Shown here piece by piece: positions 21,031 to 30,701 of a stretch of DNA of 64,000 nucleotides. The notes under the pieces are model-generated. The model saw nothing but the letters and a program-made list of their open reading frames with translations, was not told the origin of the DNA and made no database searches. Position 1 is the stretch's first letter, and each line of letters opens with the position of its first letter. This DNA comes from Leptasterias polaris (Eukaryota; Echinodermata; Asteroidea; Forcipulatida; Asteriidae). Both the position numbers and the translations under genes were made by a program. Location of the stretch: assembly GCA_037783415.1 (NCBI GenBank), contig JAZGTN010000178.1, forward strand, positions 620,001-684,000, in the 5' to 3' direction.

Positions 21031-23757
21031 ATGTACAACAGGACTGTTTGTCATGTTTGTGGTACACAATGTGACAGTATCAGAGCATACATACGACATT
21101 ATCAAGTACATAGACATGATCGAAATATGCGATTTCCTTGTGTGTCTGGTTGTCAAAAAACGTATTTCACATACAAAGGTCTCATTTCTCATATTGAAAG
21201 ACACCATCAACTAACGAAGGAAGAAAACAATAACAGGTACAGGGATGCTGGTGTACTTTTCCGGTGTCCACTTGATTTCTGTCAGCATGAATGTTCCGAT
21301 ATTCAGGCGCTACTTGCTCATTTAAGAAGCCATATTACAAGTGGTTTGAATGTACCTTGTCCATTTGAAGATTGTACTAAAACATTCACAAATAAAAAGT
21401 CTTTCTCTTCTCACTTATCGCGGTATCACAGAAACTACTCAGCTCATAATGTAAACCAAACATTAATTGTTGACAAAAATGTCAACTTCGATGTAAATGA
21501 TAATCCATGCCATGATGGAGCAGGTACATCCACATTTACTGAGCCTGAAGACACAGTTGATGGTGATGACAATGATCATGAAGATGACGATGATCCTGGA
21601 GTATCTGTGGCTGACTTTACCAAGAGTATTGCACTATTTCTGCTCAAATTATATTCAAAGTTCCTAGTTCCAGAGAACACTATTCAAATGATAGTGGAAG
21701 AGATGCACGATTTGTTTGAATTAAGTTGTGAGAGCGCCAAGAAGCATGTTCAGTGTATGCTTGAAAAAGCAGGTACCAACTGTTCCATTTCAAATCATGT
21801 GCTAGCTGGTAACATTTTAGATGCCATATCCGAATTGAGTTGTGCTTTGGATCCATCCAATCATTTTAAGTCCCCATTGTGTGGTGCACTTCGATCAAAA
21901 CACTGTAGGAATTGCTACTACAAAAAAGAGTTTGATTTTGTGAAGCCTGTTGAAATCAAATTGGGAGTAGATTCATCTGGCAAAACCCATGTTTGTCATT
22001 ATGTGCCTATCCAAGAAACGTTGAAAGTCATGTGGAAGGATAAATCAGTGCAAACACATATTGTACAAGCCAGTGATGTTGCACAAACCTACAGTGATGT
22101 CCATGATGGAAAGGTGTACAAGCAAAGTGCATTTTACAAAGACGATCCTAATGCCTTTCAAATAATCTTGTTCCAGGATAGTTTTGAGGTTGTGAATCCT
22201 TTGGGTTCTGCTAGATGTAAGCATAAAATTCTTGGAGTGTATTATACACTTGGAAATATTGATGCTAGGTGTAGATCACAGATAGATCCAATGCAGCTTG
22301 TCCTTCTATGCAAAGAAAAGTCAATAAAGCTCTTTGGACAAGAAGCAGTGTTTTCAAGACTTGTGCAGGATATAAAATTCCTGGAGAGAGAGGGCATTTC
22401 TGTTAATCAAGAAGTTGTCAAGGGAACCGTACTATCGATAGTAGGTGACAATTTAGGTTCTCATTTCATTGGAGGATTCTGTGAAAGTTTCAACGCTGAG
22501 TACTTCTGCCGATATTGCCTTCGAAGTAAGACAAAAATTAATGAAGAACCACCATACACCAAAGGGGTGTATCGAACAATTGAAACACATAATAATTCAC
22601 TGCAAATTTTAGAGGAAATGGTTGTTGACTCTGACAAAGGGATTAAATTTGATTCTGTGTTCAATAATTTGTCGTTCTTTCATGTGGCAAATCCTGGTTT
22701 GCCACCTTGCCTAGGACACGACCTCTTTGAAGGCATAGTGGATTATGATGTTGCTTTGTACATGTATATTCAGCATTTCATTAGATGCAATTGGTTCACC
22801 GACAAGATTTTGAATGAAGAGCTGCAGAATTTTCCATTTTGTGTAAGTGATGCAAAAGATAAGCTGTATACAGCAAAGAAAGACAAAATAGGGGGTCATG
22901 CAGTTCAGAATTGGCATTTCTTACGATTTTTCCCACTTATAATGTATAATCACATTGTAGATACTGAAGACCCTGTTTGGGAATTGCTTTTGAAGTTAAA
23001 GCAAATAGTGGAAATTGTTGTTTCACCAGTCATTTCATCCTCACAAGTGGCTAATCTCCAAGTCCTTGTTGATGAATATCTTGAAGATAGAGTCAGACTG
23101 TTTCCAGGTAAAAAGCTTCGTCCCAAGCATCACTTCTTGGGCCATTATGCGTGGCTTATACATATGTTTGGGCCACTTATTCGTGTCTGGACATTGAGGT
23201 TCGAAAGCAAACACTCTTTTTTCAAAAAGTGTGTGCGATTCAGCCAGAATTTTAAGAACATAACAGGAATGCTATCAGAGAGACATCAATTGTTTCAGGC
23301 ATTCTCCTGTCATGGGCAGCTATTTCCTGATGATGTTAAAATGCATAAAGGCATAGGATTTGATCCAAATCTTTATGCTGGAAGCATCCAACAAGCTGTA
23401 CATTTGTATTTTGGTGACAAATTTCATGATAAGAGTTGTGAAGTTTCAGATGAAGTTTTTATCTTTGGCACAAAATACACAAAGGGCAAGTATGTTCTGG
23501 TTAAATCTGCTGATTCCTGGACTTTTGCCTGCATACTTCTTGTTCTATTGATAGAGGAGGTCTACTTTCTTGTCAGACGATGTGAATGTACATATCTGCA
23601 TGAATATGGCCTTTATAAACTGTGTTCATCAGACAGTGATCACTCAAATGTAGAATGCATACCATACACTGCTCTGAAAGACTACTTCCCTTTGGCCTCT
23701 TATAACATTAGAGGCGATTCCATGATCACACTAAAAAACCAACCAAAGATTTGTTAG
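21031..23757 (+). CDS. EnSpm/CACTA-type transposase with four N-terminal C2H2 fingers
   Basis: A single uninterrupted 908-codon frame starting at ATG 21031. Residues about 8-140 carry four C2H2 fingers (CHVCGTQCDSIRAYIRHYQVHR first; also FPCVSGCQ, FRCPLDFCQ and VPCPFEDC), probably for DNA binding. An acidic linker follows (EPEDTVDGDDNDHEDDDD). The C-terminal two thirds resemble the Tnp2-like core of animal EnSpm transposases: IVGDNLGSHFIGGF (Asp473), a CRYC knuckle, CLGHDLFEGIVDYDV (Asp564) and LRFESKHSFFKK (Glu725). I propose those three acidic residues as the DDE triad. It should cut at the CACTG ends. The intact frame and unmutated motifs suggest a recently active gene. Family assignment rests on motifs and the element's ends, not a search. 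Confidence 0.85.
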   Translation: MYNRTVCHVCGTQCDSIRAYIRHYQVHRHDRNMRFPCVSGCQKTYFTYKGLISHIERHHQLTKEENNNRYRDAGVLFRCPLDFCQHECSDIQALLAHLRSHITSGLNVPCPFEDCTKTFTNKKSFSSHLSRYHRNYSAHNVNQTLIVDKNVNFDVNDNPCHDGAGTSTFTEPEDTVDGDDNDHEDDDDPGVSVADFTKSIALFLLKLYSKFLVPENTIQMIVEEMHDLFELSCESAKKHVQCMLEKAGTNCSISNHVLAGNILDAISELSCALDPSNHFKSPLCGALRSKHCRNCYYKKEFDFVKPVEIKLGVDSSGKTHVCHYVPIQETLKVMWKDKSVQTHIVQASDVAQTYSDVHDGKVYKQSAFYKDDPNAFQIILFQDSFEVVNPLGSARCKHKILGVYYTLGNIDARCRSQIDPMQLVLLCKEKSIKLFGQEAVFSRLVQDIKFLEREGISVNQEVVKGTVLSIVGDNLGSHFIGGFCESFNAEYFCRYCLRSKTKINEEPPYTKGVYRTIETHNNSLQILEEMVVDSDKGIKFDSVFNNLSFFHVANPGLPPCLGHDLFEGIVDYDVALYMYIQHFIRCNWFTDKILNEELQNFPFCVSDAKDKLYTAKKDKIGGHAVQNWHFLRFFPLIMYNHIVDTEDPVWELLLKLKQIVEIVVSPVISSSQVANLQVLVDEYLEDRVRLFPGKKLRPKHHFLGHYAWLIHMFGPLIRVWTLRFESKHSFFKKCVRFSQNFKNITGMLSERHQLFQAFSCHGQLFPDDVKMHKGIGFDPNLYAGSIQQAVHLYFGDKFHDKSCEVSDEVFIFGTKYTKGKYVLVKSADSWTFACILLVLLIEEVYFLVRRCECTYLHEYGLYKLCSSDSDHSNVECIPYTALKDYFPLASYNIRGDSMITLKNQPKIC

Positions 23758-24071
23758 GACTGCAGTTTATAGTCGACTTCATGTACCTCATGTCAAGAGG
23801 CAAACAGCTGATCCACCTACACTGTACACTGTACTCACCTTGTATTGTTTTGTAATGTGCAATGGAAAGAAATTACAAGTAGATTGTGTATGGTCTCTGT
23901 GTTCCTATAAGATTTATATTTTAAAAACATTTACATGTATGGATTAATTTTCATGTATTGATTATTAGGCGGGGTTAACCAAAATAGATGTATAATGTAC
24001 AAATATTTTTGCCCATGGTTAAACAGTTTTGGTCAAGTATTTATTGTCAATTTGCCAGCAAAACAATATAT

Positions 24072-24077
24072 AATAAA
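24072..24077 (+). promoter_or_regulatory. AATAAA polyadenylation signal after the transposase
   Basis: AATAAA lies 315 bp downstream of the transposase stop and upstream of the next gene's first recognisable exon. It is a plausible poly(A) signal for the transposase mRNA. Confidence 0.4.
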
Positions 24078-24190
24078 ACACATGTACCATGGATGTTGTG
24101 ATCAGAGTTTGGGTCAATCTGTGCCAGCCGAGTAGGGACAATCTACCCTTTCATTGACTCAACAGTTTTATTACAGATTTCAGCTTTGAA

Positions 24191-27100
24191 ATGGATGACA
24201 TTCACACTCACAGTGAAACGGGAAGTGATGTGGAGGAGCAGGAAGATGAGATTGCACAGTCAATACATACAGTTTTGCCAGCTATTCAGCCACATCGCTT
24301 TATGAAATTAGTGACCTGCTTGCAAAGATTAGGTGTTGTGTGCAAAGAGGACATGACTTATTTGGTTGAAGATGACATTGTTCCTACCCTTACCAAGATT
24401 GAAGCAAGGAAGCTGTTATCAGGTTTGAAAGTGAAAGGTTAGTAATAAAAATATAGTTTTTGATTTTTCGTGCTGCTCAAGTCATTGACAGATCCCTTTT
24501 TTTTTTTAGGGGGGGTGGGCTTAAACCACCCCGCCATGAAAAAATTTAACCAACATTAAATAAGTTAAGTGGGGGTGGGGAAGAGTTGTTACAATGTAGG
24601 TGGATTGGTAGTACATTTAAGCAAAAAATAGGTTGCACTGTTTGGTCATTTTGATCAAGTTACCTAAGGGTCCCCAGGTGACCCCCTCATGTTTGGCTGA
24701 ATTTGTTTTAAACATAGCATTATTCTTCAAACTCAGACAAAAATGAAATAAATTAAAAATATGAGAAAAATTCCAAGCGGATTGGGATTTAAGACCCTCC
24801 AAATGGGGTGTGTCACCGCCCTTTTTGACAAATGAAAATGTTGCTGACACTTTTCCGCAAATTTCATACATGTATGCTCATAATTTGTGTTTAAATAACG
24901 TGTGTATGGGCCTCAAAGTTGGTTTATTGGTCAAAGTTTGTTTAATGTTTACCCCCCCCTCCCCAAATTCACATTCAAACATAATAATAGCACTATTTTG
25001 TATAGTATAGCTAAATAGCTATATTATAAAAAAATAGTGCTATTTTATGTTTGAATGTGAATTTGGGGGGGGGGGGGGGTAAACATTCCAATTTAATAAC
25101 TGTCGAAGAATTTAAGTAGGGTTTTTAGGTGAGAATATCTCAAGATGTGATGTAGATACAGTGTTTTAGATGCCTTTTATATAGAGAGTACAGGTCAAGT
25201 TTACCCAATAAACCAACTTTCAGGCTCACATCTTTTCAAATAAATACATGTAGCTAGCTATGAGTAAATGAAAATGGACGAAAAGTGTCAGTAATATTTT
25301 CATATGTCAAAAAGGGTGGTGCCACGCCCCTTTTGGTGGGCCATAAATCCCAATCCACTAGGAATTTTGCCAGGATTTTTTGTCTGAGTTAAGGGTAAAG
25401 CTATATTTTCAAAAATGTTCAGCCAAATTTAAAGGGGTCACATGGGGGAATGTTGAAAATTTAGGTGATTTGACTTGGAATGACCCTATTAAAAAAAAAA
25501 TTTGAGAGTTTATTCAGAACATAATACATGTGTCTTACTTTGCATGATTTAATATTGATTTCACTATTTTCATTATTACATGGGAATGTGTTCATTTTTT
25601 AATCACTCCCTCCCCCACACACACATACCAATCTTTAAATTCTGGATCCACCAATGCAAGTCTTTTTAACCTAAAGGCTAACAATTTGCAGATTCAGGGT
25701 TAAAATGTACATCTCAAAAATGCTCCAATTAGTTGAAGTTTTTGGTTTTATTATAAAATTTAATAAATATTAGATTTTTCCACATTCATAGGTGTGCCTG
25801 AGAAAGCACCTGCATTGGATTCATCTGTGACAGAAGATGACTCTTCATCAGCGGCAGGCTCATCTGTGCCAGAAGATGACTTTTCATCAACTGCATCAGG
25901 CACATCTCCAATGTCATCGACTGCATCTAGTGTTCAACCTAGTGTCCCTTGGCGCAAGATGTCGAAAGATCTCCTGTCTTGTGTACAGGCTAATTTGAGT
26001 CCATCACCAAGCATGAGGAAGGAGATGATTAGAGTCATAGTAGACGATTTACACAAGCCAAACACACCACTCCCTCGCACTAAGACATTACGGTCAATTG
26101 CCCAAGAAGTCATCCGTAAATACCCAAAATCCTTCATCGACGAAGTCGACGGTGAACAAATTGGTAGCGGATACGATAGTATCCTCTCGCAACTCGTCAA
26201 CAGGGTTGATAATATTTCTCGGAGTCAGTTGTCTACAAAAAGGAAATCATCACCAGACAATGCGAGTGCAACACCTGTCAGTAAGAGAAAGCGTGATTCG
26301 TATGGATGTATTAACTGGGAACCCAGTTCTTTTCCTCAAGGTCAGACACAAGAATCGCAAATTGAACTCAAAGAACAATTAAAACAATTACACAAATCAG
26401 AACCTCACACCAAACATTCGGAGGTCATGGACCTAATGGGTTTGACTTACAGGAGTCAAAGGCAGGCAATAAATAAACCGACATGTGTGTTCCTCGACTT
26501 AACAGAACAATGGCCCTACCTCTTTGACGAAAGATTCATGTTGGAACACTTCAAAGAACTTGTTGGCATAGATGTGAAGGTGAAACTGACAAATATCTTC
26601 GAAGACAAGGTACCAAAGCTGCTACGCTTTTTGAAGCAAGGTGTTAACAACAAAAAGGTACGAACTGTCCTCACTGATATAGAGAAAGCCAATCATGAAG
26701 TAGGTGACAAAACACCACAAGTGATTGGGCTGATTCTGCTACTGTGCAGTTACTTTGGAGAGGATGAAGCTTGCCACGTCATATCAAGAGAGGTAAGGGT
26801 CACCCTATTTAATTGTTTGCATTTCAATGACTGAATGTGGAACTCACTCCAACCACAAGTGAGATCAGCTGCTGCCACCAATACTTTAAGTCCCTTCTTT
26901 AAAACATCCAAATTTAAGTACATGTAGGAGCTTACATGCAAGAGGGTCTGCGCGTTTATAGCCCAACCAAGCAGTAGCGGTTTGTGCAATATTTACAACA
27001 AGATAAGACAAGACAAAGAAACCCATCCAGTCTGAACCCATCCTGCACAATAGCCAACCCTCACTTTGCAATCACCTTGGGATTGGTGCTATTGAACTGT

Positions 27101-28569
27101 AAGCTGTGACTGTAATTTTTCCTAATTTTTCCAACTCTATTATTCTATCTGATAAGTTTTTTAACCTACATTTTAACCTACATTTTTTGTGTTTCTATGT
27201 TGTTTTATAATAGACACTTGGATATCCTATGGAGAAAGACAGACTTCCTGCAAACCCATGTTTGGTTTCATCAGGTAAGTGCATATATTGGTTTTGTTTT
27301 GTTTTGTCTGTATAAAATGGTACAGGGCTTGCTGTGTTCTTCAAACTTTACAGCCAACAAATTAACATAAAGAGTTTGTTTTAAGGCTGTTCAAGGGGGG
27401 GACCACATATTGCCCCCTTCCTCTGCATTTTCCAAAGTGTACGACTGATTAATATGTGGGGGTGTGCTCTCCCCTCCTGATAGGGTTAAAATGTCACTTA
27501 ACATGTTTGTCAGAAACATTGCATACTACAAGTCAAATCTCCATCTAAATATTTGCAAAGCATTTGTTTGTGTCTTTAATTTTACTGTCCAATACTTTCA
27601 TTACATGCACTGCAGGTAGACCACTTCAAGCTTCAAGCTTTTCACTCGCCATTGGAAAGTTTCTCGTGGCAGATTTGGCTAATCCTTTGTCAGCCCTAAG
27701 CATGTGGTTCTGTGCTTACTATTGCTTCAATTTGAAGTACCCGAACAAATCCGAAGGGGCGCTTGAGTTTATCCAGAGGTGAGTTTACTGACAATGTTCA
27801 AGAAGCTTGGCCTGTTCATGTTAGAGGAATCCCAGGGTTGATGCAGGGTTCAAATATCATGTTTTGTGTTTAACAATTGGAAACATTTAAACCTGCACTA
27901 ACCCTGAGAATTTTCGCCCTGATTCCAGGTCAGGGTTGAGATTTTTCAACCATTGATCGTAAGATAGGTATTGGTTTATTTGGTACTCATGAACAACTGA
28001 ACACAGGAGACAGCATGTACTTAGGGTGGGACCCCTAAGAGTCATATTACAAGTGGGTCTCATTGGACAGTAGGAAGTGGTCTGATATTTGGCCATACTC
28101 ATAGCACATGTATGCCCACTAGTATGTCAAGGGTCACACATAAAATTAGTGTGCACCCCTTCTTTGTCTCCCTTTCCATTGTTCCTCCCCTGCTTTTTCT
28201 GACTACAGTCTTCTTTTGTCTTTTCACTTCTTTCCACCTGGCTGCTTCTGTTACACATGTTTGTGTGTGTTGTGTTGTCATTTAGCCTTTGAGAAGGACT
28301 CTGCTAGGGTCGAAACATGACATTAACTCCTTTCTGTATCTAAACAGTTCCAACTTTTTTATGAAAAACATAACAGCACATCTTTATTTTTTAACAAAGA
28401 CAAGGCAATATTCCAATCTGTATATTTCTGTTTATATTACAGATGTTTCTTGGGCCTAAACCCAGGGACTGGCTCCAAAAGTGGACGAAAGAAGCCGTCT
28501 GTTCATCCAGGCGTACTGAAGCTGGCTAATTCAATGAAAGCCTTTGAGAATGAGTGGGACTTGATTTAA
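24191..28569 (+). CDS. Five-exon SAM-domain protein (SAMD3-like) encoded by the transposon
   Basis: Exons 24191-24437, 25792-26792, 27214-27274, 27616-27778 and 28443-28569 join with consistent phases (1, 0, 1, 2) and consensus GT..AG borders. The product is 532 aa, from MDDIHTHSETG to AFENEWDLI. Residues about 30-80 form a SAM-like fold (LVTCLQRLGVVCKEDMTYLV, DIVPTLTKIEARKLL). A Ser/Glu-rich acidic linker follows, then a helical domain (ARRED-free; IAQEVIRKYPKSF, FDERFMLEHFKELVGIDV). It resembles proteins annotated 'SAM domain-containing 3-like' in fish and invertebrates. A 3' splice site (TTACAG|ATTTCAG, 24171-24176) just before the ATG implies an upstream non-coding exon. A role like plant CACTA TnpA (binding subterminal repeats) is a guess. 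The gene appears intact. Confidence 0.8.
24637..25487. mobile_element. Fold-back element in intron 1 of the SAM gene
   Basis: A long imperfect inverted repeat. The left arm (about 24637-25005) and right arm (about 25028-25487) pair along most of their length. Matching landmarks are GGATTGGGATTTA (24780) against its complement near 25353, CCCTTTTTGACA (24819) against TGTCAAAAAGGG (25306), and ACTCAGACAAAAA (24733) against TTTTTGTCTGAGT (25377). The inner arms are almost perfect: TTCACATTCAAACATAATA on the left and its mirror after AAATAGTGCTATTTTATG on the right, bordered by C and G runs. A non-autonomous fold-back or MITE. Confidence 0.7.
26830..27100 (+). mobile_element. LINE 3'-end remnant in intron 2
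   Basis: One frame reads MWNSLQPQVRSAAATNTLSP, then FFKTSKFKYM before a stop. That is the WNSLP..VR.A.....FK C-terminal signature of CR1/L2-like LINE proteins. The rest is 3' UTR-like. The remnant is short and degraded. Confidence 0.45.
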
Positions 28570-28639
28570 AAAACATGGTACATGTAAATGTAATCATCAC
28601 ATAAAAGTTTTGGCTACTCCACCAAGATTTTTTGCAGTG

Positions 28640-28820
28640 ACACATAATTTTAATATATGTGCCATTGCAAAAACATGCAGCACATTATAAACTTGTCTCA
28701 TTTTTGTTCAGGTAATAATAGTATCAGGCCTTTAATATTAGTGGAAGTTGTACCAATAAACAAAGACCTGTGATCACATATGTATTCTTGGTGATGGGGC
28801 CAAAACTTGAGCCACTATAA
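28640..28820 (+). repeat. Diverged founder copy of the 177-bp satellite
   Basis: Starting about 70 bp after the SAM gene stop, this segment aligns along its whole length with the 177-bp satellite unit but with many differences (about 80% by eye). It shares CTTGTCTCATTTTT, AAAGACCTGTGATCACATAT and the terminal GCCAAAACTTGAGCCACTA. It contains an AATAAA (about 28755) that the array copies have lost, a plausible poly(A) signal for the SAM gene. Confidence 0.75.
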
Positions 28821-29062
28821 GGCCGTTCCAATTTTATTAGTTGGTTTACGGATTGCGGCGACGCGTTTTGTTGAAAAAACGAAAAAAATAAAAATTGGAA
28901 AATCCATTCATTTATTTTTTTTTCTTTTTTCCCCGGCTTCGAATATTCAAACTTTGGTCAGATTATTTAAAATAATTAGTCGACTTTTTATTGAGAAAAA
29001 GCTCATGAAAAAAACCCCCAAAACATCGTGTTACGTTTCGATCACGCATTGCGTTGGTCGAT

Positions 29063-29094
29063 CCATGGAGGAAGAAAATTTTCTTCCTCCATGG
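29063..29094. repeat. Perfect 32-bp palindrome
   Basis: CCATGGAGGAAGAAAA is followed directly by TTTTCTTCCTCCATGG with no spacer. GATC-containing flanks extend it imperfectly. It lies inside the Harbinger-like element. Confidence 0.9.
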
Positions 29095-29715
29095 TCGATC
29101 ATGGTCCGATGGATACAGAGTGCTTCGCGGGCCGGCAGCGCACGGCACAGAGAGCATGGAGCTATGCTCCATTGTAAGAGCTAGCTACATGTAACTCTGT
29201 GCCTCCCTCATGTTTCGATATCAAATACACACAGCGCATGGGGCTGTGCTTAATAGAGAGAACAGCCCATGTGGACCGTTCGGTAGATCAGTGGGAATGC
29301 AATACCGGCGGCTCTGGGGTTGTGTGCTAGACGGGAAGTGTAATACGCGATGTAAACGAAATAGTCTGATACTTGATGATGTAAACAAAATGCTATGTCG
29401 CATGTGATCAAGTGCAAGATTCAGCGTTCTGTCAAAGTTTGGTGGATCCAAATCACAATGAATGGCAAGCACGATCCGAGCAAAAAATACTTGTTCAGTG
29501 ACTGTAAAAGAGGGAGGAAAGCTGGATAAACCCCTTATTGATTGCTGTCTCACTGGATTAAATGATCGGTTCGTTGACCAATGCAACGGGTGTCAGTAAA
29601 AAGTCCCTTCAGAACTTCAGGTACAATTTTACTGCAACAAGTGCCGTCGACATGACGACTACCTCCGACTGCGGAACGGCTATTTAGTATTTAGCGTGGA
29701 AATTAATTCAGTTGA

Positions 29716-30130
29716 GTGACAATTAGAACTGCTCCAAAATCCATCAAAGACCTCTATAAAATACTTTAAACTCACCAGAGGAACACAGGAGATGTTGCTG
29801 TTAACATGGTGGTACGATTGTGTCAGGTACATTTCTCGAAAATGTGAACTCAAAATTTCTGTTGTGAGTCTTTACTTGTTTAGCACATTCTTGGGATTTG
29901 CACAATCTTTAGATAGCGCACAATATGAGATTGAACTGCTTAACCTTCACAGTGCAATCTTCAGGATGTGCAAATCCCAAGAATGCGCTTCTCGAGGAAC
30001 GACGCACAAAGCCAATTTTTTATTTTTTATTTTTTTTGGGGGGGGATAAATGTATCTTACACACAACGTGCCACCATATTAAAGTATTTTACACAGGTCT
30101 TTCATGGATTTTGGAGCAGTTCTTTGTCAC
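29716..30130. mobile_element. Nested fold-back within the Harbinger-like element
   Basis: The left arm GTGACAATTAGAACTGCTCC..AAAATACTTTAA (29716-29769) mirrors the right arm ending GGAGCAGTTCTTTGTCAC (30130). Further inside, ATTCTTGGGATTTGCACA (29887-29904) is exactly complementary to TGTGCAAATCCCAAGAAT (29967-29984). It can fold into one long hairpin of about 415 bp. Confidence 0.7.
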
Positions 30131-30701
30131 TTTCTGTTTGAGGGTTGTGAATCTTGTTGTAGGGCATCTGACGACAGTGCAACAAACACATCAGCATTCA
30201 CTTCGACCCTACATTACATACGCCAGATAATGTCCAAAATGTTAGGAAGCAATTTAAAATTAAGCAGCAGTTAAATTCATTTTTGTTCTTAATATACAGT
30301 CCAGAACCATTTATCTTCATTTTATAAATTTGGGTGGGTTGGGTAGTCCAGAGTTTTTAAGTGTCAAATAAAATGTTCTATCCATTCGATTCATGTGTTC
30401 GGTGGCAGAATAATAAATAAATCTCACAAAGAGATTTAAAAAAATAAAAATAATTATGGTATTAAACAGAAATTTAAAAGATGCAAAATACTTTAATAGG
30501 CTTATTGGACCTGACATGGAATAGCGAGATGGATATGGAGGCACATCCCAGTATTAAGCAGATCTTTGGTTGTTGGCCAACGGATTTCGACACTTTTATC
30601 TGTTATCATCATCATTTTTATTTTTATTTTTTTCCTGTCTGACGACTTTTTTCAACACCTAAAAAATCCGTAAACCAACTAATAAAATTGGAATGGCCTA
30701 A

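Larger units (their letters stand above)
28821..30698. mobile_element. Non-autonomous PIF/Harbinger-like element, 1,878 bp
   Basis: Terminal inverted repeats of about 32 bp with one mismatch: the left begins GGCCGTTCCAATTTTATTAG and the right ends CTAATAAAATTGGAATGGCC. The trinucleotide TAA is duplicated at 28818-28820 and 30699-30701. A 3-bp TWA duplication and GG-starting ends are characteristic of PIF/Harbinger. No transposase ORF is present. It splits the satellite region between its diverged founder unit and the first regular unit. Confidence 0.8.
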
